A stretch of 64,000 bases of DNA, from positions 39,311,880 to 39,375,879 of the forward strand of contig CP141132.1 of the NCBI GenBank assembly GCA_035236585.1, written 5' to 3'. The position numbers and the translations under genes are program-made. This document shows, piece by piece, positions 23,291 to 34,234 of the stretch. Each line of letters begins with the position of its first letter. The stretch's first letter is position 1. A model generated the notes under the pieces. It searched no databases, was not told the origin of the DNA, and saw nothing but the letters and a program-made list of their open reading frames with translations. This DNA is from Warburgia ugandensis. Its lineage: Eukaryota > Streptophyta > Magnoliopsida > Canellales > Canellaceae.

Positions 23291-24370
23291 GTCCTCCTGC
23301 AGATCTTAAGGAGAGAAAAGTGCAATCACAAGAGCTACCATATTAGGCTTTTATTCACTCTAGTGTTTTCCCATTGGGAGCTCCCATTGTATTTACAAAG
23401 AAGAAGAATGGCTCCTTACAGTTATGCGTGGAGTATAGGGCATTGAATGGAGTCATGATGAAGAACAAGTACCCACTACCTCGTATTAATGATCTTTTTC
23501 ACCAGTTACAGTTAGTTAGAGTCTTTTCTTAGGTTGATCTAAGTTTGCGTACTATTAGTTGAGGATTTAGGATGAGGAGATCCTAAGATAACATTTAGGA
23601 CTAGTTATGGCCAATACAAGTTTCTGGAGTTTCTGGTGATGCCATCTGGGTTGAGTACTTTACTATTGCTTTGGACATGCGAGCACATTAGTTGTATGCC
23701 AAGTTCTTAAAGTGCGAGTTCTAGTTGGATTAGGTGTGCTTCCTTGGACACATCATATCCAAGGATGGGGTTGTGGTGGATCCATAGAAGGTTGAAGTAG
23801 TGGCTAGTTTGGGAGTGGCCCAAGATTGTCACCAAGGTACATAGTTTTCTAGGTCTAGCAAGATACTACGGCAGTTTATCAAGTGATTTATTATATTGCT
23901 GAACCTCTTATTACCTTGACTAACAAGGACTAGAAGTTTGTTTGGACTAATGACTATAAGAGCAACTTCTAGGATCTAAAGGAGAAGCTTACCTCTACAC
24001 TAATGTTATCCTTACCAAAGGGTAGTAGTAGCTTTATGGGTTATAGTGATGCATTAGGAAAAGGCATAGAGTGTGTTCTCATACAAAATAGCTGAGTCGT
24101 TGAATATGCTTCTAGAAGATGAAAAAGAATGGGTAGAACTACTCTGCACATAATTTGGAGCTAATTGCTGTTGTGTTTATGTTGAAGATCTGGTGGAAGG
24201 CTCAAGTACTTGTTCACACAAAGTGAGTCAACATGAGGAAGAGGTGTTGATTGGAGTACTTAAAGGACATTGACTTCATCATACAGTATTGGCCGAGCAA
24301 GGCCAATGTAGCTTCATATGCCATTAGTTGGAAATCAGGTGTCATCCATTATCACCATCCGATTGACTTT
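23291..24370 (+). pseudogene. Chromovirus relic D1: reverse transcriptase and RNase H
   Basis: Blocks in order: [20 protein letters not shown] and [17 protein letters not shown] (23385-23515, one clean frame), then FRTSYGQYKFLEFLVMPSGL (about 23593-23650). This jumps straight to LDMRAH...LYAKFLKCEF (about 23672-23723) and FLGHIISKDGVVVDP. The palm segment with the catalytic F-x-D-D box is absent, so about 40-50 codons are deleted. RNase H shows KFVWTNDYKSNF, LKEKLTS, YSDALGKG (about 24040) and EYLKDIDFIIQYWPSKANVA (24251 on). Stops occur mainly as TAG where Gln or Trp is expected. The enzyme cannot be active. Confidence 0.8.
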
Positions 24371-25705
24371 CTTGGATCAAATTTTATATGCAAAGCTATC
24401 TTGTTAGGAGACACAAGTGTTGCATTGCAAAGAAACTTTTGAGAAGGGGAAAAATGGTGGAGTTAGATTTCATGGTAGATTGGTTGTGTTGCCATCTTAG
24501 GGCTCAGGCAACACTGTTGAAGGTAGCTCATCATTCCAAGTTCATCATCCATCCAGGGGGTACAAAGATGTACTAAGATATAAGGAGACATTTTTGGTGG
24601 CAAGGAATGAATAAGGATATTGGTGATTGAATAGCACTATATATCACATGTCAATAGGTCAAGGTAAAGCAACAAAGAGCTATTGGGTTGCTACAAACTC
24701 TAAAGCTTCCTAGGACGTCTAGAGAACATGATGTGATTTGGGTTGTGGTGGATCAACTCGCCAAGTCCGCTCACTTCCTACCCATCAAATAGAGATAGTC
24801 CTTAGAGAGCCTTGCTAAGTTTTACATTTAAGAGATAATCAACTTACATAAAGTTTCATTTGTCCTCGTTTTAGACATGGACAGCAGGTTCACATCATAT
24901 TTTTGGAGTGTGTAGAAGGGGTTAGGTACCTCTATGTTGTTTAGCATAACATTTTATCTGCAGACTAAAGGTTAGTTTGAGACGATAATACAGACACTAG
25001 GGGATATGTTGATAGTGTATGCAATGGACTAGAAGGGTTATTGGGACAAGCATCTACCATTAGTAGAGTTCACCCATAGCAATAGCTACTACTCCAACAT
25101 CATCATGGCTCCATACGAGGCTTTGTATGGAAGGCTATACTACACACAAACATGTTGGAATGATGTGGGGGAAGAGGCAATTTGTCAATTCAGAGTTGAT
25201 AGAGCAATGTGTCGAGAAGGCCAGGTTCATTCAAAAGCATCTATCGGCTACACATAGCGAGTAGAAGAGCTATGATGATGTGAGGGGGAGAAACCTAAAG
25301 TTTCATGTTAGGCACCATGTCTTTTTGAAGATGTTTCCAACCAAGGGCATTATGAGATTTGAGAAGAAGGCTAAGATGAGCCCCAAATTGTTGGGTCTAT
25401 TTGAGATACTCTGGATGGTAAGTAAAGTTGCTTACAAACTAGCACTTCCACGCTCACTGGCAGACATGCTTGATGTTTTTCATGTGTCCATGTTGAGGAA
25501 GTATGCTCTGGACCCTATGCATGTTATGGATTAGGTGCTACCAACTTATAGCTAGCTCTGGCATTTCAAGAACATTAGTACAGATCCTTGATAGGAAGGA
25601 GAACACCTTAGCATCTAAGATGACCCACCTCATCAAGGTTTGATGACAGCATCAAACATTCAAGGCGGCCCATTAGAGGTCAAGGATGACATGAGGTAGT
25701 GATTC
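24371..25705 (+). pseudogene. Chromovirus relic D1: integrase and chromodomain-like tail
   Basis: Zinc-binding remnant: HSKFIIHPGGTKMY (about 24533). Core: VVVDQLAKSAHFLPIK (first Asp), VLDMDSRFTSYFW (second Asp, about 24870) and FETIIQTLGDML (Glu region, about 24977), then WDKHLPLVEF, APYEALYGR and CWNDVGEEA. The C-terminal part is an 84-codon open frame (25280-25534) with LKFHVRHHVFLKMFPTKGIM and ADMLDVFHVSMLRKY. Last comes VQILDRKENTL, then GGPLEVKDDMR near 25680 in another frame, which corresponds to the EEATWEVEDDMR block of chromoviruses. The D, D, E residues remain, but the frame is broken many times. Confidence 0.8.
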
Positions 25706-25949
25706 TTGGAGTTGTTTTGATTTGTTTACACATATCTACACAATTAGAGGGAATTACAATGAATCATATTTTAGAAAAAACAAGATGCTATAGTTTTCAA
25801 TATCAAAGAACATGCCATAATGCTCATAACAAGAATCTCTAAACGATCAAAGTTTCAACACTTAAGAAAACTAAGTCCTAGACTTAGGTAGAGGTCTTTG
25901 TTAGAATAGTTAGTAAAGAATCTTATGTAATATTGGTTTGTTTTAGATG
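25706..25949 (+). other. Spacer between chromovirus relics D1 and D2
   Basis: About 240 bases with no LTR, PBS or PPT that I can see. D1 ends in integrase on the left and D2 begins in gag on the right, so an LTR and leader (usually 1-4 kb) are missing. Confidence 0.45.
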
Positions 25950-27000
25950 CCTTCTCAGAGAATAGTGTAGTTCATCCATATCCAATGGATGGCCAGACAG
26001 CTAATATAGCTTAGGGGAATAGTAGAGCTCAAGGTGAAGCAATTGATTATGTTATCAAGCTTCTCCTACAAAGGATGAGGGACGAATTGTGGACCCCAAT
26101 TAGTGCAGCAGGTGCTGATAGGGTGATGGATCCATACGAGGATAAGCATCCCATAGTGGACAACCTACTTGAGATATGGAGGAGAATTGCGCCAAGTTCT
26201 TTGGCAAAGATAAGCCAAAGGTAGCTGATACATGGATCTTTAATGTTGAGCTAATTTTTGCAGCGATGGCTGTACCAAAGGATTGCCAAGTTGGAGCAAC
26301 CACATCCATGTTGATAGGGATGCCAACTCTGTGGTAGTTGATTGCCCAGCAAAGTTTTTCATGGGTAGCATAGTTATATAATAGTTTGACTTTGAGGCCA
26401 TCTTCATCAACAGGTTTCTTCTTCCTCATCTTCAGGAAAAGATAGAGCTGGATTTCATGACTCTTGTGCAATGCATGAGGACAGTGGCACAAAATGTGAT
26501 AGAGTTTGCTTGATTGTAGATATTTGTTCTTGATGTGTTCTTTAGAGTAGAAAGTAGTTGAGAAATTTGTTTTGGGCTGAACTTTGACCTGAAGTGCTTG
26601 ATTTTGACTGCACAGCCTACACCTATATCTCGACATATGGAGCTTGCTTTCATCTAGGAGCCGGAGTTGAGGGATCCTAATAGGGCTAGGGGTAGATTTA
26701 ACAGCTCTAAGCCAGCATTAGGAGTGATCAAGAACAGGAAGTTTGAAGTCAAGAGGACTTTAGCATTGCTGACCATACTAGCACTAACTTGGGCCAGAGG
26801 TAGAGATGGTGGCCAGGGTGTCTACCAAAGATGCTAGTGGTGCCATTTAGGTCTACCCTACACAAGATCAGCTACTATGTGCTTCGTTTATGGTTAGCAT
26901 GGCTATTTTACACAAGAGTGTCCCAGAGTTAGTAGAGTGGGACCATCTCAATGAGATCAGGCACCTCAATAGGACTAAGCTCCAAGAGCTAGGGTCGAGT
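25950..27000 (+). pseudogene. Chromovirus relic D2: gag
   Basis: Begins with ATGCCTTCTCAGAG, a plausible Gag start. Capsid blocks appear in shifting frames: VADTWIFNVE and IFAAMAVPKDCQVGA (about 26218-26305), then a tryptophan-rich patch, FLPPHLQEKIELDFMTL and QCMRTVAQNVIEF (about 26415-26510). A linker with ARGRF follows, then a zinc-knuckle remnant near 26880-26925 (CFVYG and ECPRVSRV in a shifted frame). The order fits the Retrotrans_gag domain and nucleocapsid of Del/Tekay-like chromoviruses. A 178-codon minus-strand frame (26100-26636) is only the antisense shadow of this region. Confidence 0.65.
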
Positions 27001-27893
27001 TTTCATGCTTAGTGCCAACCAAGCACGTGCATCTAGCACTGTCTTGGAAGGTACTCTTATAGTTATAGACCAAGCTTGCATACTCATTGATCCTATCCCT
27101 ACTCATTCCTTTATATCTAGTAGCTTTATTTCATGTTTGAATAATCCTTTGAGTAGATTGAGTTTTCTATTAGAGGTTAACATGCAAGTGGGTGAGCCAT
27201 TGGTGGTTCAAGAGATCATGCAGGACGTATAGATGGATGTTTAGGTAAGAGATGGGTGCAGACTTGATTTTGTCAGGCAGGATAGATTTTGAGGCATGGA
27301 CTACTTGGTTGAGCATGGAGCTCTAATGGACTATAGGAAGAAGTAGGTGACATTGTATGCTCTAGATAGAGAGTCACTATGATTTAAGGGTAAACTAAAG
27401 ACTTTTAGTGAGAGTATCATCTCGACTAGAAGAGTAGCGATCTTTTGTCAAGTGGTTGTCAGGCTTATTTAGCTAGCTTAGAGATGTAGGAGCAGTAGAT
27501 GCCCTGCATTGAGAAGATCAATGTTGTGCACGAGTATAGGAATATATTCCTAGAGAAGTTACTTGGTTTGCCACCCAAGAGAGAGATGGAGATTGACATT
27601 GAGTTGTTGCACAGAGTGACTCCTATCTCCAAGGCTTCTACAGAGCTAAGGACTAAAGGTGTAGTTACAAGAGTAAGATTAGGGTTTTATTTGTCCTAAT
27701 GTTTTCCCATGGGAAGCTCCAATCCTATTTGTGAAGAAGAAGGACAACTCCTTGCATGTTCAGAGACTATCTGGATAAGTTCATGCTCGTGTTTGTCAAT
27801 GATATTCTCATATAGTGAAGCAGCATTAAGGAGCACCATGAGTAGTCAAGGACTATTTTGGGCATGTTATGAGCACATCAATTGTATGCCAAG
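27001..27893 (+). pseudogene. Chromovirus relic D2: protease and truncated reverse transcriptase
   Basis: Protease: a 75-codon open piece (27005-27232) with EGTLIVIDQACILIDPIP and THSFISSSFIS; the active-site Asp is kept but the usual SGA is now PIP. RT entry: VHEYRNIFLEKLLGLPPK and EMEIDIELLHRVTPISK (27499 on), then an EEEGQL piece matching KKKDGSL. A deletion then joins this to YLDKFMLVFVNDILIYS (about 27775-27825), where the first Asp of the D-D pair is Asn. Sequence for HQLYAK ends at 27893, where a solo LTR begins. The rest of RT resumes at 30045. Confidence 0.75.
27889..27893. repeat. Target-site duplication of solo LTR, left (CCAAG)
   Basis: CCAAG precedes the LTR start; CCATG follows its end at 30045-30049. 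Joining GCCAAG to TTCTTGAACTATGAG restores the sequence order seen intact in relic D1 near 23700, which supports these boundaries. Confidence 0.65.
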
Positions 27894-30044
27894 TCATAAG
27901 TGGTCAATTTTGTATAAAAATTACCCAATTAACAATACATATGTCATAGACTGTAGGGCACTATTTTAGGGTTTTTCCAAAATTCATGCAATATGCATTT
28001 CTAAATTGATAATCCAAAAATATGATATTTTACAGGTGTAGAAGCTAATCATAGTATGAGATCTATCCTAATTTTTACATATTAATTATTATTTTTAAAT
28101 TTTCAAAAGTGTTAAAAGAATGATCCAACTGTCCTGATTGCCTTAGATGATAATCGATGATCCAGATCAACCCAAAGAGTTTCAAAATTCAAGTAAAGGT
28201 TAGGATCATTCCAGAGCAAGAAGATGGATTACAGAAACAAATTGGTAGAAGTCAAGGTGACTTAAAAAGGGCTCACGCAAAATCCATGTAAAAGGCATTA
28301 TAATTTCACCACCTTTGCATGTGATTTCAGGCCATGAAACCCACCTAAGCCACATGAGCTATGAATTAATAAATGGGAGAAGCTAAGGCATGATGCTAGC
28401 TAATAAAGCCACCAAGTCAAAATCCATTTAAGCCACTTAAACGAAGTTACGTGTGTCCACATGTTTTTGAAAGTTTCCATGCAATTACCCACTTGAGGAA
28501 AACATGGCTTAAGATGAAAATGTGGACTAATCAACAAAGGTAGGTGGCATGCTAAGGTGGACCAATAAGAAAAGAGACCTAAACCATTCCAACTTTCTTT
28601 TTCTTCTCTCTTTCTTTCCCTCTCTCTTACCTCCCATTGCAAACTAAGGAAGAACCTTCCATGCAATTTCCTTCCTTAGTTCCCTATCTTATCCAACTAA
28701 ATTTCCTCCATCCATATCCCTCCTTCATTATGCTAAAGATTTATCTATATACAGGATAAAATCATGGAGAGGAGAGGAGTATGCCTAGTACACAATTTTC
28801 TTTTGAGTTCCTTTCAATGCAAGCTCATTAATTTTTCCATGCAATTTACCTTAAGTTCTTTTCATGCAATTCTACTTTGGAGGAAGCCTTCTGTGCATAC
28901 TTGTTTTGAGGTTTCTAAATGAATTTTTTCTTTGATGTTTAAGGAATTTTGTCTCCTTTGTGCAAAGCCTTCTATCCTTTGATTCATGTGCAACCTTCCT
29001 TGACTCTTCCCTATGGTGTTTTGCTCTAGTTCATTGCATCCAAAAATCATCACTCTCTTGTAGTGACAGCCTAAGAAAGTGCTGTTGGGATCATTTTTTT
29101 AGCACTCAATCAAGGTTAGTGTTCTTGCTCTTCATTAGATGTTATCCTGAGATTTCCTTTTTTTTTCTTTTCTAATTATCATTGTCTTCTTCTTCTTTTA
29201 TCCTTTAGAATTTTTCATATCTTTTTCCATTTCTCCCTTAGTTCTCTCCTTTTGTTGGTTCACATGCACGATATATAGATGGTGTTAGTTATTGAAATTT
29301 GAAGCAAATTACTCTATTTTAATGTATTGGAATTATACACACCTTTCTTGTAAATATTTGCATCAATAACAGTTTGTTTCACACATTATTCTTGTCCATG
29401 TTTCTTTATCATGTGTGCCTCATCAATAATGCTCGCGTTAGTTTAGTTTGATCATGTTTAGTTAGATGTTTAACTTTTGTTTTATCCATTACTTATGTTT
29501 AGTTGCATATGAGATTAGATCTTAACTTTTAGAAAGTTTGTAATTTCAATTTTAGAATTTCTATTTTTTAGGATATTCTAAGTTTCTAATATTAGAAAGC
29601 ATTCATCTTAGAAATTCATCATCTTTAATAACTTTCTTTAAGATTATAGTTTCATGTTAGAAGCTTATAGGAACTAGAAATTTTCTAGTTCTACATATAG
29701 GAAGTTTTTATTTTTAGAGTTTCTAATATTTAGTTTTAGATAATTCATTCTAGATTTAGCTTTCCAAGTTATTCATATTTCTAGTTTTGATTTAGTTTCT
29801 TGTCTTGAATGGAAGATACTTTATAATTTTAGTTTTAAAAAGTCTTTGTTTTAGAGAGTTTCCTTTTTAGTTTAAATTTTTATGCATGTTCATAATTCCA
29901 AGTGCTTCAAATTCCTATATGAAATCACAATCTAATCTCTTTTGGCTAAGATAAGTAATCTAAATAAGATTCCAATTTAATGCCAATATGTGAGATTCCT
30001 CATGGAATTGACCTCACTTTGCTTGAAATCATACTACTTTGAAA
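27894..30044 (+). mobile_element. Solo LTR, family B (2.15 kb), inside D2 reverse transcriptase
   Basis: Starts TCATAAGTGGTCAATTTTG, which matches the family B start TGATAAGTGTTTAATTTTG with the second base changed. Near the end it has CCTCATGGAATTGACCTC, the decayed GGATTGACC motif also seen at 4461-6760 and 32590. It has no interior and no second LTR, and a near-perfect 5-bp duplication flanks it. Solo LTRs form by recombination between the two LTRs of one element. The terminal bases are decayed or about 30 bases are missing at the 3' end. Confidence 0.7.
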
Positions 30045-31140
30045 CCATGTTCTTGAACTATGAGTTCTGTTTGGGTCAAGTACAATTCTTTGGATGCATC
30101 ATATCCAACGACATGGTTGCAGTCAATCCATAGAAGTTGGAAGCAGTGAGTAGTTGGGAGTAGCCCAAGATAGTGACCAAGGTGAGTAGTTTGCTGAGTC
30201 TAACAGGCTACTACTGGCAGTTTATTGAGGGACTTTCTCGTATTGCACAGCCTCTGACTATCTTAACAAAGAAGGACCAAAATTAGTTTGGATTGACTAC
30301 TATGAGAGGAGCTTTTGAGAGCTGAAGGAGAAGCTTACCTTCGCTCCAGTTTTATCCTTACCATAGCGTAGTAGCAGGTTTGTGGTTTACAGGGATGCCT
30401 TCAGAAAGGAGTTGAGTATTGTTCTCATGTAGAATGTCTGAGTCATTACATATGCTTCTAGATAGTTTAAGAAGCACAAGCAGAACTACCCCCAAATGAC
30501 TTGGAGGTAGTCTCTATTATGTTTGTTTTAAAGATCTAGCAGCAATTATATGGAGAAAATTTTGATTTTTGCATGGACCACAAGAGCCTCAAGTGGTTCT
30601 TCACATAAAGCAACCTCAACATGAGGCAGAGGTGCTGGTTAAAGTACTTGAAGGACTTTGACTTCACCATATAGTATCATCTGGGCAAGGCCCATGTAAT
30701 TGTAAATTCCTTCAATAGGAAGTCGGGCAGCATAATGGTCAACATCATCATTCTATTGACTTTCTTGGATCAAATTTTACAAGCACAGTAATCATGTGAG
30801 GAGACATAGGTATTGTGTTCTAGAAAGGATTTTGAGAAGGGGAAAGATGGTGGAGTCAAATTTCATGGTAGACTGCTTAGGCTAGCCATCTTAAGTGTAA
30901 TCACCAACATCATCATTTGATTGACTTTCTTGGCTCAGATTTTACAGGAAAAGTAACCATGTGAGCAAACATAGAGATTGTGTAAAAAGAGGGTTTTGAG
31001 AAGGAAATGAAGGGTGGAGTCAAATTTCATGGTAGATTGGTTGTGTCGGCCATCTCGAGACTCAAACAGGAGCTATTGAAGGTAGCTCATCATTCCATGT
31101 TTGCCATGCATTTAGGATGGTGTAGCTTTAAAATTGTGCA
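30045..31140 (+). pseudogene. Chromovirus relic D2 continued: RT end, RNase H, start of integrase
   Basis: Resumes with YEFCLGQVQFFGCIISNDMV (from 30058), then LSLTGYYWQFIEGLSRIAQP and LTILTKKDQN. RNase H pieces are EKLTFAPVLSLP, FVVYRDAFRKELSIVLM (the active-site region YSDAS is now YRDAF) and KKHKQNYPQMT. The region before integrase is duplicated in tandem (30740-31046). The last match is SSSFHVCHAF near 31095, corresponding to HSKFIIHPGG of D1. Beyond about 31140 a minus-strand LTR fragment replaces the rest of integrase. Confidence 0.75.
30740..31046 (+). repeat. Tandem duplication (about 160 bp, two units) in D2
   Basis: The unit GACTTTCTTGGATCAAATTT ... GGAGTCAAATTTCATGGTAGA occurs at about 30740-30883 and again at 30901-31046 with some 15 % differences. 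Relic D1 has a single copy near 24360-24480, so the duplication arose in D2 after the two diverged. Confidence 0.75.
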
Positions 31141-32165
31141 CAAGTGAGGCATCTTAAAAATATCTATGTTGGATGAATCTTATTTAAAGTGCTTAACTTT
31201 AGCCAAAAGGAGAGATAGATTTGGAATTGAATTCAAGCTAAGAAAGTAACTACATGAAATTAGAAACTAGAATTAAAGGAAACCTACTAAAATTAAAACT
31301 AAGCAATGGAGTTAGAAACATACCTAACTAAAATGCAATTAACAAAAGAAATTAATGCAAAACAAGCATGAATTAAATGAAGAAACTAACTTAAGGAAAC
31401 TTTTCTAATTTAACACTTCTGTAAATAAGAAACTTTCTAAAAGTGAAACCTTCTTAAACTTAAAAAGGAAACTTTCTAAACATAAACTAAGATATAAAAA
31501 ACTAATTAGTAACTACTAAAATAAGATTAAGCAACAAAATGAACCAAATATCAAAAAGGAAAGTACCCTTTACCATGTGCACGATCCATGGACTTTGCAA
31601 ATGGTTCATGGGTTAAAATATAACTAGATTTGATGCTTTAAATGCAAACTAACATACAACCAAAGCTACTTACATATTAAAAAACCTAAAAATATAAATG
31701 TATGCTAAGCATTCAAGAAAATATTATGTTTTGATGTCTAGAAACAAAGCATAAAGATTAAGGAGAACTATTACATATTTCAAGCACTAAAGAACATAAA
31801 CTTAAGTCAAGCATATAAAGTAATTGAAACAATAACTTTTATGTATGATAATAACCAAGATCTAAAGTAGTTTGATAATGGAAATTTTCAATAACAATAA
31901 TCCTTAAAGAATTTTGTTAAATCAATGCCAATTTACATCAAAATTTTGTGCATTCAACAAGTGTCTAAATATGAAAATTGTGCAGGAAACTAAGGCCTAA
32001 AAGCTAACCTAAAGAATAACAAAAACTCAATATAAAGCTTCTAATCTAAATTATGATGAGGTACAAAGAAAACCTAGAAAGGAATTCAAGAGAAAAGAAG
32101 GCAGGATGGATGAACTAAAGCAAAGAAAGTACACCTAAATTAAAACAAATCTAAGGTAGAAAACA
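31141..32165 (-). repeat. Family B LTR fragment, minus strand (R-U5 part)
   Basis: Read on the minus strand, the part near 31145-31215 gives CTCTCCTTTTGGCTAAAGTT, then AAATAAGATTC and GATGCCTCA. The same order is seen at the end of the solo LTR at 29935-30003 (TCTCTTTTGGCTAAGATAAG, AAATAAGATTC, GAGATTCCTCA). The middle has the same repetitive style of TTTCTAGTTTTAGTTTCC phrases. Both ends are truncated: D2 integrase on the left and the family A 5' LTR on the right. Confidence 0.5.
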
Positions 32166-32672
32166 TGTATTTTCAATTGATTTTTAGATTTCATTCTTAG
32201 GACATCCCTTAGCTAATCAAACATCTATAATCTATAATCTGAACTCCAGAAATCAATCTAATCAATACAAAACCCAAAATCACTATTTTGTTCAGATCTT
32301 TATGATTTTTGAGAATCTGCCTAATCCAAACATTGGATCATTAATCAAGGACATTCTAAAGATATTGATGAAATTGATTGACTTGAAGAAGATCGGATTT
32401 GAAGAAATTAACAATAATTAAGCTAGGGAAGTACAATTTTCTTATTATTTAGTTAAATTTTCTTTCTTCTTGAACTAGAAATTTTATAAATTTTTAATAG
32501 TTAAATAAGTTTGATCTTTGATTCTATTGCCAATATTTTTTGCTATTTCTTTTTAATTTTTGAACAATTAAATTTTATTTAAACTCCAAATTATTAAGGC
32601 GACCCCCTGTGGGATTGACTCGTAGTTGCATACATTACACTACAATAGCCAATGCACATGCGATAAACAACA
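32166..32672 (+). repeat. Family A 5' LTR, 3' part only
   Basis: Matches by eye the last 450-500 bases of the 3' LTR (38710-39160), including TTCATTCTTAGGACATCCC, AATTAAGCTAGGGAAGTA and the end GCGATAAACAACA. The first about 1.5 kb of the LTR are missing. Confidence 0.75.
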
Positions 32673-32674
32673 CA

Positions 32675-32697
32675 TTTTTGACGACATTGATGGGGAC
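32675..32697 (+). promoter_or_regulatory. Decayed Asp-tRNA-type primer binding site, family A
   Basis: TTTTTGACGACATTGATGGG follows the LTR end by two bases. It corresponds to the Athila-type PBS TGGCGCCGTTGCCGGGGA, complementary to tRNA-Asp, with most CpG sites changed. This decay fits methylated-cytosine deamination. Confidence 0.6.
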
Positions 32698-33670
32698 CTA
32701 CAACGTAGTTTTTATAAAATTTAATTAAACATTCAAAAAATAATTTTTTTTAGGAATTGCATACTTTTAGCATTTTAGTCATTTTCAAGTGCATTTTTCA
32801 ATTTTCTTAATGCATAATAACTATGTTTCCTGAATTTGGTACTTATTTCTGTTTTTCTTTTTTTAGGGAAATTGGAAAGTGGATCTTCAACAAATAAATA
32901 GAAATTTTCTTGCTTCCCTAGAATAGGATTTTCCTTTTATTTGTAGTGAATCTTGTAGTAAGGATCATTGTAACTTACAATTTTTAATTTTATTTTTAAA
33001 AGGGTTGTATAAAATAGGGCAATTGTGGGATAAGGTGGCCCACACTTGATCTTCATCAGAAACTCCACTGTAAGTGTAAAACAATTATATATAGAAAGCA
33101 TATTTGATAATTGATATATTTTTAGGGTTTTGCATTAGTTTATTATTTTATTTGCATTTTTAGGGCATGTTTACTGCTTTAAGGTGATTTATATATTGAT
33201 CAAACTACCATAGAGTGAAAAAATTAACTAATAAGGGCACTCAATCCTCCAAGATCAAGGGTGGATTTCACCACCACTTCTTGGACAGCTAGGCTAATCA
33301 CCAAAAGCACACAACCCTACCTTTCAAATTAATTTAAAATCAATTAGAAGAGATTTATAAGGCCATCACATGCTCATAGGACACTTTTATTATGACACGA
33401 TCTATTATCACTCTAGTGGCTTCTAAGCACTATGGTTATAGTGGGTGTCTTAAAATCCAATTGATTTTTCCACGCCCTCTATTGACGTCAGTTGAGATTT
33501 GAATGCTTCCTTACATGAAGATTGTATGAAGAACCTTAGAGCAGAACGTAATTGGTAAGCAGTAGTCAAATTTAAAAGAGAGGAGTGCTAGATTAGGCTA
33601 ATCTAAAAGCATTATCCTCACACAACTTCAAGAAAATAAAACTATTGCTGCTTATTAGCCTAAGAATTAT
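32698..33670 (+). other. Family A leader with shared module
   Basis: Non-coding. About 33000-33070 matches the family B leader (TAGGGCAATTGTGGG). About 33330-33670 is the module found also in families B and C, with GTGGGTGTCTTAAAATCCAA and TGGTAAGCAGTAGTCAAAT. Its core contains the small inverted repeat CACTATGGTTATAGTG at 33428-33443. A cis-acting role such as packaging or dimerisation is possible but only inferred. Confidence 0.55.
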
Positions 33671-34234
33671 TTGATTGTGCACTTGTTTGTTCATCATGTA
33701 GAGTTAGAGTTAGCATTTAGCTTAGAACTAGCATTTAGATTTCACATTGGGTTTTCCATTAAGAAAAAACCTCATTTGTTGTATACAAAGTTGAGAACAA
33801 CAGCATGCCAAGAAAGGGATAGATTTCATAGATTATATATATTGATGGATAGGCTAGATATTATGGAAAGTCAACTACTTAGGATATTAGCTTCTAGGCA
33901 AGCTATGCCACAACCTCAGTACCATAATAATACATATTCTAAGCATCACTCTCCCACTTCTTCATTGTTGTCATCAAGCTCCACATATGATGAATACTAT
34001 CAGGAGCCAATGGATGCACCTAATGCATTCACAAACCCTAACAATTTTTATCCTGAGACATATTACCAAGGCTATAATGGATGGGTCAGGCATCACGAAT
34101 CACCATGGTCTCAGGATTACCAATATCAGGAAGAACCACAATGGTTCCACCAAGTCAACACTACCATGATTATTCATATTATCAAGGATAGCCATCAAGG
34201 GTTCAACCTACTCAACCTTTCTTTAATACCCTAA
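33671..34234 (+). pseudogene. Family A gag remnant (C-terminal part)
   Basis: A 187-codon open frame, unusual in this window. Residues 1-50 show no similarity. From about residue 55 it has LYILMDRLDIMESQLLRILA, a Ser-rich tract, DEYYQEPMDAPNAF and GYNGWVRHHESPWSQDY. These correspond to the coiled coil, zinc-knuckle neighbourhood and NPGWRNHPNFSWS-like block of Athila/Tat Gag; compare 2055-2459. The capsid domain and cysteines are missing. Downstream bases to about 34500 continue the same protein with stops, as MEQTMASFEKGNEEMRREWE. Confidence 0.6.

Noticed and set aside
26100..26636. 178-codon minus-strand open frame
   Set aside because: It is antisense to recognisable D2 gag blocks on the plus strand and has no similarity itself.
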